From Colwellia sp. C1TZA3 (GTDB lineage Bacteria; Pseudomonadota; Gammaproteobacteria; Enterobacterales; Alteromonadaceae), in contig NZ_VOLS01000016.1 in NCBI RefSeq assembly GCF_007954265.1, forward strand, positions 1 through 64,000: a stretch of 64,000 bases of DNA, written 5' to 3'. The notes under the pieces are model-generated. The model was not told where the DNA came from, did no database searches, and saw only the letters and a list, made by a program, of their open reading frames with translations. Positions 17,105 to 26,766 of the stretch are shown here, one piece after another. A program made the position numbers and the translations under genes. Position 1 is the stretch's first letter. The number at the start of each line of letters is the position of its first letter.

Positions 17105-17424
17105 TACCAAGTTGATTAATTACCTGCTCATTTTTAAGGGTTAAAATGAATAACTACAGCGTTATAAAATCTATAAGCTGAATAATACCAATCAAATTAA
17201 TTAATGGTGCAAATTTTAATGAGGGTAAATTTTCAAGAACAAGGCGCTTGATTGAGCAATAGCTGGCTATTGGGATTGAAAGCAACAATGTTATTGGATA
17301 TTTAGACCATTTAAAAAGATCACTTAGTTAGTTTGATTGGTATAACTACTGACTAAATTTTATGCCTTGTATTTATCTATATTTCCTCATAAAAAAGGTG
17401 ATCATTTAATTAATCAAATTGGTA
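17105..17424 (+). repeat. Third-family repeat (about 161 bp) split by a nested 157-bp element
   Basis: The left end TACCAAGTTGATTAATTACC and the right end (inverse of TACCAATTTGATTAATTAAA) form a terminal inverted repeat. Removing the element at 17186-17342 leaves about 161-163 bp that aligns with the uninterrupted relative at 61206-61364, including ATGCCTTGTATTT in the right half. Confidence 0.75.
17186..17342 (+). repeat. Second-family 157-bp element, nested copy
   Basis: It runs from TACCAATCAAATTAATTAAT to GTTTGATTGGTA with terminal inverted repeats. Its centre shares the GCAATAGCTGGCTATTG hairpin with the main family, but most other positions differ. It has the same length as the main family and is inserted at TA inside another repeat. 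Confidence 0.85.
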
Positions 17425-17546
17425 TTAACCAACAGTTATTGCATCAGATAGACAATATTTCTAAATTGCTGATATTAGTTTTTTATCAAGGTATTAAATA
17501 ATAAAGCTTGCTTCAAAACTTTCAAACTATTCAAAATAGGTGTCCT

Positions 17547-19718
17547 ATGACAAAAAGAATTTCAATCGCAAATTTGCAGGTAGCAGAAGAATTATATAAT
17601 TTTGTTAACCAGCAAGTGCTGCCAGGTACAACGCTAGCTTCAGATACCTTTTGGTCTGGCTTTGCAAAACTTATCGCCGATTTAGCACCAAAAAATAAAA
17701 ACCTGTTGTTAAAACGTACCTCACTGCAACAACAAATAACCGCCTATCATCAAGCACACCCCGCTGAAGATTTTGATTTTACTGACTATAAAAGCTTTTT
17801 AACTGGTATTGGTTATCTAGCAGCCCCCGTTCCTGACTTCAGCATTTCGACAAAAAATGTTGATGCTGAATTAGCGACTATCGCAGGGCCACAACTGGTT
17901 GTGCCGGTAATGAATGCTCGCTTTGCCTTAAATGCGGTCAATGCTCGTTGGGGGAGCTTATACGACGCCTTATACGGCTCAGATGTGATCGCTGAAGACC
18001 ATGGTGCTGAAAAAACAAAAGCTTATAACCCTGTTCGTGGGGCTAAAGTTGTCGCCTTTGCTCGCGATTTTTTAGACCAAACTATACCTTTGCTTAGTGG
18101 CTCTCACACAAATGTAAAAAGCTATCAAATAGTTGACCATGCGCTTGTTGTTACACTAAGTAATGATGAAAATACCAGTTTAGCCGAGCCTGAATTATTT
18201 ATTGGCTTTACCGGTGCACAAGCGTCGCCAAATGAGTTGGTTTTTAAACACCACGATTTACACTTTATTGTTGAATTTGCTCAGAACAGCACGATTGCAA
18301 AAAGTGATACGGCGGGTGTTAGTGATATTTCTATGGAGTCAGCAATAACCACTATTATGGATTGTGAAGATTCGGTAGCCGCGGTTGACGCAGAAGACAA
18401 AGTGATTGCCTATAAAAATTGGCTTGGTTTAAATCAAGGCACTTTATCTGAGACTTTTGAAAAATCAGGTAAACAACAAACCCGTTTGATGCATCCAGAT
18501 AAATGTTTTCAAAAGCTTGATGGCACACAGGGCAAACTTAAAGCTCGCAGCTTAATGTTTGTGCGTAACGTTGGCCACTTGATGACCAACAATGCCATTA
18601 TTGACCAACAAAATAATGAAGTGCCTGAGGGCATCATGGATGCTGTTATTACCTCATTAATATCCACATACGACGTTAATCAAAAAAACACCTTACGCAA
18701 CAGTGACACAGGTTCAGTGTATATTGTTAAGCCTAAAATGCATGGTCCTGAAGAAGTAGCTTTTGCCAATGAGTTATTTGATCGTGTTGAAGACCTATTA
18801 ACTCTGCCTCGTCATACGGTAAAAATGGGTATTATGGATGAAGAACGCCGCACCAGTGTGAACTTAAAAGCCTGTATTTATCAGGCAAAAGAGCGCGTGG
18901 TATTTATCAATACTGGCTTTCTTGACCGAACCGGTGATGAAATTCATACTTCAATGGCGGCCGGCGTTATGGCCAGAAAAGCAGATATCAAGTTAACTAA
19001 ATGGATTTCTGCTTATGAAGATAATAATGTTGATGTCGGCTTAGCTTGTGGTTTTAGTGGTAAAGCACAAATAGGCAAAGGCATGTGGCCAATACCTGAT
19101 CAAATGGCCAATATGTTAGCGACAAAAATTAATCATGTTAAAGCCGGCGCAAATACCGCATGGGTACCCTCGCCAACCGCAGCAACCTTGCACGCTTTGC
19201 ATTACCATAAAGTCAATGTATTGCAATTGCAGCAGCAACTGAAAAACCGTGTACCAGCAAACGTTGATGATATTTTAACTATACCTTTAGCCGAACACAC
19301 CCAGTGGTCAGCGCAAGAAATTTCTGATGAACTCGACAATAATTCACAAGGAATTTTAGGCTACGTTGTACGCTGGATTGATCATGGCGTTGGTTGCTCA
19401 AAAGTACCTGATATTAATAATGTTGGCCTAATGGAAGACCGTGCGACCTTAAGAATATCAAGTCAGCATATGGCCAATTGGTTACAACATAACATTTGCA
19501 CACCTGAACAAGTGCTAGCAAGTTTGAAAAAAATGGCCACCATTGTCGATCAGCAAAACCAAGATGATAGTCAATATCATGCTATGTCGAATGATTTTGA
19601 CCACAGCATCGCTTTTCAAACCGCATTAGCATTAGTACTCCAAGGCCATAAACAGCCTAACGGTTATACTGAACCTTTATTACATAGAAATAGACTTTTA
19701 TTTAAAGATCAAGCTTAA
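17547..19718 (+). CDS. glcB: Malate synthase G
   Basis: This 723-aa enzyme condenses glyoxylate with acetyl-CoA to malate, the second step of the glyoxylate shunt. The length is that of the monomeric G isoform. Seen motifs include TTIMDCEDSVAAVDAEDK (about 265), GSVYIVKPKMHGPEEVAF (about 392) and GIMDEERRTS (about 430) with metal- and acetyl-CoA-site residues, and the C-terminal cap with GYTEPLLHRNR. The ATG at 17547 follows TAGGTGTCCT; an upstream TTG frame would add 13 residues without support. It forms a glyoxylate cluster with aceA and ends at a strong terminator. Confidence 0.97.
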   Translation: MTKRISIANLQVAEELYNFVNQQVLPGTTLASDTFWSGFAKLIADLAPKNKNLLLKRTSLQQQITAYHQAHPAEDFDFTDYKSFLTGIGYLAAPVPDFSISTKNVDAELATIAGPQLVVPVMNARFALNAVNARWGSLYDALYGSDVIAEDHGAEKTKAYNPVRGAKVVAFARDFLDQTIPLLSGSHTNVKSYQIVDHALVVTLSNDENTSLAEPELFIGFTGAQASPNELVFKHHDLHFIVEFAQNSTIAKSDTAGVSDISMESAITTIMDCEDSVAAVDAEDKVIAYKNWLGLNQGTLSETFEKSGKQQTRLMHPDKCFQKLDGTQGKLKARSLMFVRNVGHLMTNNAIIDQQNNEVPEGIMDAVITSLISTYDVNQKNTLRNSDTGSVYIVKPKMHGPEEVAFANELFDRVEDLLTLPRHTVKMGIMDEERRTSVNLKACIYQAKERVVFINTGFLDRTGDEIHTSMAAGVMARKADIKLTKWISAYEDNNVDVGLACGFSGKAQIGKGMWPIPDQMANMLATKINHVKAGANTAWVPSPTAATLHALHYHKVNVLQLQQQLKNRVPANVDDILTIPLAEHTQWSAQEISDELDNNSQGILGYVVRWIDHGVGCSKVPDINNVGLMEDRATLRISSQHMANWLQHNICTPEQVLASLKKMATIVDQQNQDDSQYHAMSNDFDHSIAFQTALALVLQGHKQPNGYTEPLLHRNRLLFKDQA

Positions 19719-19760
19719 CAAGCTAACAGCTAAAGCCACCTAAAGCTTGGTGGTAAATAA

Positions 19761-19808
19761 AGACCGGTGCTGATAAATCATGGTATTTATCAGCACCGGT
19801 CTATTTTT
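19761..19808 (+). terminator. Strong terminator after glcB
   Basis: A perfect 18-bp stem (AGACCGGTGCTGATAAAT, 19761-19778/19785-19802) with a 6-nt loop is followed by ATTTTTAT. Confidence 0.93.
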
Positions 19809-19905
19809 ATGGCTAAAAAATAGCTAAGCCAAAGCAATTTAGTCAACATCGCAACCGGCATAGAGCAAACAAGTTACTGAGCCAACAACTCCATAAATTA
19901 AATTA

Positions 19906-20062
19906 TACCAATCCCATTAAGTTATTGCTCACTTGTACTAGTTAAAATAGCTCAAGGCTGTGTTGCTCTCAATCCCAATAGCCAGCTATTGCTCAATCGA
20001 GCGCCTTACCTTGAGTTATTTTTCCTGCGCACAACAAGATCACAAACTTAATGGAACTGGTA
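19906..20062 (+). repeat. 157-bp MITE-like element, copy 4
   Basis: A full-length copy with intact ends. A second-family element follows after 25 bp. Confidence 0.93.
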
Positions 20063-20087
20063 TTAGGCCAATTATGTTACCTGGTTA

Positions 20088-20244
20088 TACCAATCAAATT
20101 AATTAATGGTGCAAATTTTAATGAGGGTAAATTTTCAAGAACAAGGCGTTTGATTGAGCAATAGCTGGCTATTGGGATTGAAAGCAACGATGTTATTGGA
20201 TATTTAGACCATTTAAAAAGATCACTTAGTTAGTTTGATTGGTA
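20088..20244 (+). repeat. Second-family 157-bp element, second copy
   Basis: It is nearly identical to 17186-17342, differing at only a few bases (GGCGTTTG for GGCGCTTG, and CAACGATG for CAACAATG). The near-identity implies recent spread. Confidence 0.88.
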
Positions 20245-20387
20245 TTATAGACTAAATCACGTTATTGGTCTGATAAAGTAACCAATTCAACTTATTATTC
20301 TCGCGTAAACACAAGCTCTTATCTATATTGATTTGTAACACAATGGTACAGTGGTTACATCAAGGAATGATACGGGTTAACTATTCA

Positions 20388-20915
20388 ATGAAAATCGCAA
20401 AAAAAACACAACCAACAAAAGCTAATTTAAGTGGCACTATATTGCTTGTGCTTGGTTTATTTAGCTTATACAGCTCAGTGGCTCAAACAGAGCCAAGAAT
20501 GAAACACCAAGTTAATGTTGTTTTAATGATAAACAATGTCGCTATCGAGGTAAAATCACCCAGCAATAACATAGTTAATCACTACGCCTACCCTACTATT
20601 ACCAGCGAAGTCTTCAATCAATACAATCAAAACGCTATGCATTTAGCGACACAAATATCTCAACAACCATCGCTGGGAATTAAAGTCACTGATTTTGCAA
20701 ACTTAACACCACATAAGTTTGATAAAAAAAATTCTATCTTTGAGTTTGCAGCGAAATTTAATGACAAACTGCAACAAGTACTCGCCTATTTTGATTTTTC
20801 ATCAACTAGTACTGACGGTAAAAATAAAAATATCAGCGACAAAAATTTACAGCAAAAATCTAACTTAATTACTAAAAATATCAGTAACTCATTAAAAGCT
20901 AGGACGCTAGACTGA
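20388..20915 (+). CDS. Hypothetical secreted or membrane-anchored protein
   Basis: I do not recognise this 175-aa protein. From the ATG at 20388 it has a basic start (MKIAKKTQPTK), a hydrophobic stretch (GTILLVLGLFSLYSSVA) with a plausible signal-peptidase site before QTEP, and then a hydrophilic region rich in Asn, Lys and Ser. The frame is open from 20328 with other ATGs, none with a good ribosome site. It is convergent with the large lipoprotein gene and may be strain-specific. Confidence 0.55.
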   Translation: MKIAKKTQPTKANLSGTILLVLGLFSLYSSVAQTEPRMKHQVNVVLMINNVAIEVKSPSNNIVNHYAYPTITSEVFNQYNQNAMHLATQISQQPSLGIKVTDFANLTPHKFDKKNSIFEFAAKFNDKLQQVLAYFDFSSTSTDGKNKNISDKNLQQKSNLITKNISNSLKARTLD

Positions 20916-20982
20916 TGCTCTGAGTAAGGTTTAAGCGCTTCTACACGACTTTTACATGTTTATTTTGCATACCATTATAAAA

Positions 20983-21008
20983 TTTAGCTGCCAGCATAGG
21001 CAGCTAAA
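20983..21008 (-). terminator. Terminator for the large lipoprotein gene
   Basis: A perfect 10-bp stem (TTTAGCTGCC/GGCAGCTAAA) with a 6-nt loop, followed on the minus strand by AAATTTTATAAT. The T-tail is modest. Confidence 0.65.
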
Positions 21009-21030
21009 GTTTGTCTTCAAGTGTATGCAA

Positions 21031-24000
21031 CTACCAATATTTAGTGCCGTCTTCGTTACATGACCATGCCGCTGAGCCCGTTTTCGATATACTCGCATTC
21101 AGTTCATCCATGCACTGCTGATGTACAGAAGCGAATTTAGTTTGCTTTTGAGTTATATCAAAATCCCCTACATTAGCTGTTTTCTTAGCAAGTACAGTCG
21201 TTGTAGAGCCTCTAAGTTTTTTCAGCTTACTGGTATCAAACCCTTTTAGAGTACAAACACGCTGAGCACTACAAGAGACACTTAAAATATCATTAAACCT
21301 TGAGTTTCCTGAGCCTGTTGGACTTTCTTCTGATGAGCTAGACGTTGTAAGTGGAGTTGTAGACTCAAATTTAAACGACCGACGATTGCTTCCTTCTGTT
21401 TCATTTAAAATCACATCCAAAGTATAGTTTGTTGAGGGTGACCCTGAATAATAATGCACATCCAAATCAAAAGTACCACTGACATAGACATCATCCATTG
21501 TTGCTCTGTATGAGACAACTTCTGGGCCAAATCCGCCCTTGTCATCAAGGTCAAGATTTCCAGGGCCTTGTGTTTTATTGGAGTACCAAATGGTGTCATT
21601 ATTCTTATCTGTAGTGTATATATCTAAATCAGTAGCCGTATCCCAACGAAGTACAAACACTGTTCTTGATGAGATTAAGGCGTTTAATCCAGTGGTGCTA
21701 CTTTCAATACCTTGAAGCGTTATTACTTTCTCAATAGTGTTCGGTTTCGTGCCACTAAAACCTTGTGCCTTAATAATATTATCGCCAAGAGATATAACAA
21801 CATCCGCTGCAAATGTTCCATCATTGTTTAAGGCAGTATTTGTGGTAATACCGTTAGCAGTAATAACGATTTTAGATGTCGCAGCTCTTGCTTCTTCTGG
21901 AATAGAGCCTGAAATAGTCACAACCCGATTTGATACCTGCGCACCGGTTATATGGCTTGTAATGATGGTATCTACCTTTAGTTTATCTACAATTTTAAAG
22001 AACACGTCAACATTGGCACTTGTTGCTAAACTTGGATTGGCAACGGTAACGAAAACTTCGGGCACAGTACCTTCCGCGTCATATGTATAACTTGTTTGAG
22101 CCGCAGTAGAAAACCATGTATGGGCATTGCTATCAATGGTGCCAGTACCATTAAAAGCTGGATCTGAACTTGTTAATGAAACAATTACCTTTCTATTAGA
22201 CTCTACGGATAATTGGGCAATTTTACCCGCAGGTAATTCACCAGAAATAGCAGGTATCTTGAACGAATAAGCACCTGCAGCAGGAATATTACTGATATTG
22301 TTGAGCTTATGAACTTTTTCTTGCTTAATATTTAGCCATTGACTGATCGTATTAAAAAAGGGTTGATCAAATTGGTAGGTGGTTGGTTTAAAGTTGAAAT
22401 CCGTATTTGATTCATTAGCGTCTAATAAAGATATTTTATTCTCAAACATGGTCGCGTATTGGTAATAACTTAATGCAGATATTAACGAAGCTGAATTCTC
22501 CGCACCTAAATGGTCGCCAAAATTACAACTAGAGGCTGATAGTATGCTGTTTACATATGATATTCTACTTTTATCATTTTCAGCAAAATCGCCATAAAAC
22601 AACCCCTTAATTTTACCTTTAAAATCTGGGCAGGTTGATTCATTTAAGAGATGTTTCCAGATCGCAATATTGTTATGTCGGTCTGCTTCACTATTAATCC
22701 CTTTTTCTAAGACTCTAGATAATGGCACAGTTAAAAAACGCTTGTAATCATCTAGCGTATCGTAGAGATGATCTTCAAACCACATAGCGGTGCCTTCTGA
22801 AATCCACCTACGTTCATTATAGCTTTCAGTCATGAGATTTTTTCCATTGTCTATCTCAAATTTTGTTTTGACTTGTGCATGATGAAAGTATTGATGAGCT
22901 AAAGTGATTTGCATTGATGTAGAGGATTCTGAAGCCCGATTGCTTAGATGAAGAATATTGCCTCTTTCCACAGGATTGTTCGTCAGAACGTAACCATAAG
23001 ACCCTATGTTGTCAGATTGTAATTGAATAGTAATATTTCGGTCGAAATTGCCAATATCTAGCTCATCAAACTCGTTTCTTGACTCTGCGGCCCATAATAC
23101 CATTTCATTTATTGTAATAGCAGACGACCACATAGTCGTTGCTCCACCTGCATTACCAAAACCAATAACTGTAAAAATAGTATTATCTAATCCAGTTACG
23201 CGACAAGTTTGTTCAATAAAGTCTTCAATGAAGGACGAATTTGATGGCCGTTCTATTCGTCTAGGTTGGCAGCTTACATCTTGAGCTGTGAATGCCTGAT
23301 TAGCACTTAAAAGTAATGGTTGGCTACTGATCACTGTAGAATTTTTTTTGTTAGCATTTGAGTCAGAGTTGTTATTAACCGTAACAACCTTGTCTAATAA
23401 CCCTATATAAAAAATACCTTTTAACGCCCCCATATCAAGCACCGCATATTCACGGTCAGCGCTTCCTTCTAGAGATAAATTTAATCTAACAGGCGACCAT
23501 GCTTGTTCACCGCTTTCTTCATTTAAAACGTAATGATAAACCGCAAGTCTTGTCACATCACTAAATTCTGGCAACAATGAAATAGGCACCAATACTTCTG
23601 ACTCCCTCAATAAGTCATCGTTTGCTATAAAGAGTTCTGTCAGTTTTTCGCCTTTAAAAATCGCAGAATTGACACTTTCAACAGTGGTAGTTTTAATAAT
23701 GGGAAGTGCAGATGAGTCATCTGCAAACCTAAACTTTACACCCAATAAGTCTAATTGCGGCTCAACAATCTCAATTTCGTTATTTGTCATGCTAACTTCA
23801 ACAGGTGTTGTTAAAGCAACCTTCACTTCGAAGCTCGCTTCAGAAAATTTATTCCCATCATTAACTGAAGTAATTACGGTATAACTTTCACCTTCGTTAG
23901 GCGCTTCTGGTGTCCAATTAATTATTCCTGTGCTTAGATCAATGTCCATTCCTTCAGGCGACTCGGTTAAAGAGAAAGACAGTTGACTACTACCGGTATA

Positions 24001-25389
24001 GCTAACTTGAGGCTGAATAACTACGGCTATGTCAGCAATAAATGGGGTCAGAACTTCTGACTTAGCTATCGTTAGTTCAATACCTTTTAAGTTAACATCG
24101 TCAGGGTTAAGACCATTATAAAATATATCAGAAGAGGTAACAGTTCCAAGTATAATTTGAAAGTTTTGCTCACCATTTTGAACATTCTCGTTCGTGCCTT
24201 TAACTATCACAGATTGAGCTTGTAGCCAATTGTCCTCTGTGAATATTAGTTCAGATTGCTCAGTAATGGCCTCTGACTCATTGCTAGAATTTAATGGGAT
24301 AGTGATATTTGCAGTAGGTCTACTACTTAGTTGGATTGAAAATTCCGCTGTAGCGTTCACAGTGGCTGTATTTCCAGTTACTGTACCCACCGTTATACCA
24401 GGAGTAGGTCTACCGGTTATAACAACTTCGTCTTGAGCAGACTCACCATCATTGTCGGTAACGATTAATCTGAATACGAATTCGATATTCTGTGTCAATT
24501 CTGGCAAATCAACATTAGTACTAGCGTCTGCTACGTTTTTTATCGAAACTATCGGCGCTCCATTGTTAACCTGCTCCCAATGGTATGAACTTATAATGCC
24601 ATCTGAATCTATGCCAGAGCCACTTAGTGTTACCGTTGTAGATTCTAAGGCTTCTTGATCTTCACCAGCGTTTGCCGTGGGCGCGATGACAACATTAAGG
24701 AGCGTTATCTCGACCGTATCCGCTGAAGTAGTGCCATCATTGTCGGTGACAGTAAACTCAAAAATTAACTGTTCGTCTGACGTTATCTCTGGCGCTTGAA
24801 AGGATGAAGTCGTGCTGTCTGAATTTTGTAGCGTCACTAAAGTACCGGTAATTTGAGACCAGCTATAAGCAGAAATACTACCATATAGGTCTGTGCCAGA
24901 ACCGCTTAGTGTCACAGTTGTAGATTCTAACACTGCTTGATCATCGCCAGCGTTTGCCGTGGGCGGAATTAAAACATTAATAATAGTTATCGCAACCATG
25001 TCCGCTGAAGTAACTCCATCGTTATCGGTTACGGAAAGTTCAAAGCTTAACTGTTCATCTGAGTTTACCTCTGGTGCTTGAAAGGACGTAATCGCACTAT
25101 CTGCATTTTCTAGTGTTACTAATACGCCACCCGTTTGAGACCAACTATAGGCAGAAATATTACCGTCTGAATCCGTACCATAGCCACTTAAAGTGATAAG
25201 TACATTTTCATTAACTGATTGGTCTGAACCAGCATTAGCAACCGGTGACTGATTACCTATCTCTGGTTTAGGTACTTTTTCACCGTCACCACCACCGCTA
25301 CAAGCGGCAAGTACAGAGGAAATAATTAATACACTGATTATTCTTTTTAGGTAGGAGGATGGATATACTTTATGTAAGTAACACTTCAT
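21031..25389 (-). CDS. Large lipoprotein with PKD-like repeats, degenerate zinc-peptidase core and DUF2135-like domain
   Basis: This 1452-aa surface lipoprotein has a lipobox (SVLAAC, Cys30) and a Gly-rich linker. Three PKD/REJ-type Ig repeats follow (about 45-330; each with NAG-DQ and LSGSGTDSDG-like motifs), then a Calx-like stretch and a cadherin-like domain (about 455-535). The middle (about 690-1010) looks like a gluzincin peptidase, but the HExxH site reads HQYFH (832-836), with the downstream WISEGTAMWFED (Glu865) kept. The end has two Ig-like segments and a DUF2135-like domain (about 1260-1350; RWDTATDLDIY, LDLDDKGGFGPE). It may be an adhesin or pseudoprotease. I do not know its substrate. 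Confidence 0.85.
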   Translation of the reverse strand: MKCYLHKVYPSSYLKRIISVLIISSVLAACSGGGDGEKVPKPEIGNQSPVANAGSDQSVNENVLITLSGYGTDSDGNISAYSWSQTGGVLVTLENADSAITSFQAPEVNSDEQLSFELSVTDNDGVTSADMVAITIINVLIPPTANAGDDQAVLESTTVTLSGSGTDLYGSISAYSWSQITGTLVTLQNSDSTTSSFQAPEITSDEQLIFEFTVTDNDGTTSADTVEITLLNVVIAPTANAGEDQEALESTTVTLSGSGIDSDGIISSYHWEQVNNGAPIVSIKNVADASTNVDLPELTQNIEFVFRLIVTDNDGESAQDEVVITGRPTPGITVGTVTGNTATVNATAEFSIQLSSRPTANITIPLNSSNESEAITEQSELIFTEDNWLQAQSVIVKGTNENVQNGEQNFQIILGTVTSSDIFYNGLNPDDVNLKGIELTIAKSEVLTPFIADIAVVIQPQVSYTGSSQLSFSLTESPEGMDIDLSTGIINWTPEAPNEGESYTVITSVNDGNKFSEASFEVKVALTTPVEVSMTNNEIEIVEPQLDLLGVKFRFADDSSALPIIKTTTVESVNSAIFKGEKLTELFIANDDLLRESEVLVPISLLPEFSDVTRLAVYHYVLNEESGEQAWSPVRLNLSLEGSADREYAVLDMGALKGIFYIGLLDKVVTVNNNSDSNANKKNSTVISSQPLLLSANQAFTAQDVSCQPRRIERPSNSSFIEDFIEQTCRVTGLDNTIFTVIGFGNAGGATTMWSSAITINEMVLWAAESRNEFDELDIGNFDRNITIQLQSDNIGSYGYVLTNNPVERGNILHLSNRASESSTSMQITLAHQYFHHAQVKTKFEIDNGKNLMTESYNERRWISEGTAMWFEDHLYDTLDDYKRFLTVPLSRVLEKGINSEADRHNNIAIWKHLLNESTCPDFKGKIKGLFYGDFAENDKSRISYVNSILSASSCNFGDHLGAENSASLISALSYYQYATMFENKISLLDANESNTDFNFKPTTYQFDQPFFNTISQWLNIKQEKVHKLNNISNIPAAGAYSFKIPAISGELPAGKIAQLSVESNRKVIVSLTSSDPAFNGTGTIDSNAHTWFSTAAQTSYTYDAEGTVPEVFVTVANPSLATSANVDVFFKIVDKLKVDTIITSHITGAQVSNRVVTISGSIPEEARAATSKIVITANGITTNTALNNDGTFAADVVISLGDNIIKAQGFSGTKPNTIEKVITLQGIESSTTGLNALISSRTVFVLRWDTATDLDIYTTDKNNDTIWYSNKTQGPGNLDLDDKGGFGPEVVSYRATMDDVYVSGTFDLDVHYYSGSPSTNYTLDVILNETEGSNRRSFKFESTTPLTTSSSSEESPTGSGNSRFNDILSVSCSAQRVCTLKGFDTSKLKKLRGSTTTVLAKKTANVGDFDITQKQTKFASVHQQCMDELNASISKTGSAAWSCNEDGTKYW

Positions 25390-25960
25390 TGACTGACCCT
25401 TAATTCAAATCTTTAAAAACAGTAAAAGTAATTGGCTATGTTTTGATTACTGACTTAGAAAAAATATTTTTTGAATTAAATATTAGTCATTATCAAAAAA
25501 GATTTAAGCATTAATAATATTTTAAGTAAAGATATAAAGATGTCAAAATAATTATATAACACAATGTTTACATTAAAATTAGTAGGTTTACTCGAGTATG
25601 AGTTATACAACAATACGGTTAGTTAAATCAATTAAGTTATTGGTAAATACCTAGGGTCATCGGGCTTAAGAAAAGCTAATAGCATATTGTGAGCTTTGTA
25701 GTAACTCGTTTAGTTCTAATTTTATTTTTTGACTTTATTAAATATTAACTACCCTTTTGGCTCACTAATACTTGTTTGTTATTGTGCTCAAAACGAGCAC
25801 TCTTAATTCCTTTGTAAGCTCACTGATGACCATACTTAAAAATGATGAAGAGACATTGCATATCTCTGCTGCTGTTTTGTAAACTGTAAAGTTAAAACCG
25901 ATTAAATTACCAGTAAATATCAGTTGGTTTATCAGGTTATCTACTTTATCGGTTATATAA
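25390..25960. other. AT-rich intergenic region upstream of the lipoprotein
   Basis: No gene, stem-loop terminator or recognisable operator is visible in these 570 bases. They should hold the promoter of the large lipoprotein gene on the minus strand. Confidence 0.4.
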
Positions 25961-26117
25961 TACCAAGTTGATTAATTACCTGCTCACTTGTACTAGTTAA
26001 AATAGCTCAAGGCTGTGTTGCTCTCAATCCCAATAGCCAGCTATTGCTCAATCAAGCGCCTTACCTTGAGTTATTTTTCCTGCGCACAACAAGATCACAA
26101 ACTTAATGGAACTGGTA
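25961..26117 (+). repeat. 157-bp MITE-like element, copy 5, with a hybrid left end
   Basis: The first 26 bases (TACCAAGTTGATTAATTACC...) are those of the third family, and from CTCACTTGTACTAG onward it is the main family. The total length stays at 157 bp. It forms a tandem pair with copy 6. Confidence 0.88.
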
Positions 26118-26120
26118 TAA

Positions 26121-26277
26121 TACCAATCCCATTAAGTTATTGCTCACTTGTACTAGTTAAAATAGCTCAAGGCTGTGTTGCTCTCACTCCCAATAGCCAG
26201 CTATTGCTCAATCAAGCGCCTTACCTTGAGTTATTTTTCCTGCGCACAACAAGATCACAAACTTAATGGAACTGGTA
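26121..26277 (+). repeat. 157-bp MITE-like element, copy 6
   Basis: Full-length copy in the same orientation as copy 5, only 3 bp (TAA) after it. It is about 115 bp before ppiC. Confidence 0.93.
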
Positions 26278-26392
26278 TAACAATAGCCACGTTACTTTAA
26301 GTGACATAATTTATCTTTTTGGCTATTCTATTCTCAAAAAAAATACGTTAAAGTCACTGATAATTTTTAAAGTAATGAATAAGAGAGACACA

Positions 26393-26674
26393 ATGTCAAA
26401 AGCGTCAGCACGTCATATATTGGTAGATACTGAAGAGCAATGTCTAACATTAAAGCAAGAAATAGCCGCCGGTGAAGATTTCACCGCCGTAGCACAAGCG
26501 CACTCAAACTGTCCTTCAAAAGCGCAAGGTGGAGCATTAGGCTCATTTGGTCGTGGCCAAATGGTGCCAGAGTTTGATGAAGTGGTATTTTCAGCCCCGT
26601 TGAATGAAGTACAAGGCCCTATTAAAACTCAATTTGGTTATCACTTACTTGAAGTTACGGCTCGAGACGACTAG
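26393..26674 (+). CDS. ppiC: Peptidyl-prolyl cis-trans isomerase C (parvulin)
   Basis: This 93-aa single-domain parvulin isomerises X-Pro bonds in the cytoplasm. The domain is complete: ARHILV, the SNCPSKAQGGALGSFGRGQMVPEF core, and FGYHLLEV. Length equals E. coli PpiC when starting at ATG 26393, which has AAGAGAGA upstream; an earlier ATG at 26375 has none. It is a single gene ending at a strong terminator. Confidence 0.96.
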   Translation: MSKASARHILVDTEEQCLTLKQEIAAGEDFTAVAQAHSNCPSKAQGGALGSFGRGQMVPEFDEVVFSAPLNEVQGPIKTQFGYHLLEVTARDD

Positions 26675-26716
26675 TAGTAGACGATTTAATACCCTCGGGT
26701 AAAACATCTACAATAG

Positions 26717-26747
26717 AAAACGAAGGCTAATGCCTTCGTTTTTTTTG
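26717..26747 (+). terminator. Terminator after ppiC
   Basis: An 11-bp stem (AAAACGAAGGC/GCCTTCGTTTT) with a TAAT loop and a T8 tail. It may also help end msrQ from the other side. Confidence 0.9.
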
Positions 26748-26766
26748 ACTAAAAAGTCGATAACCA

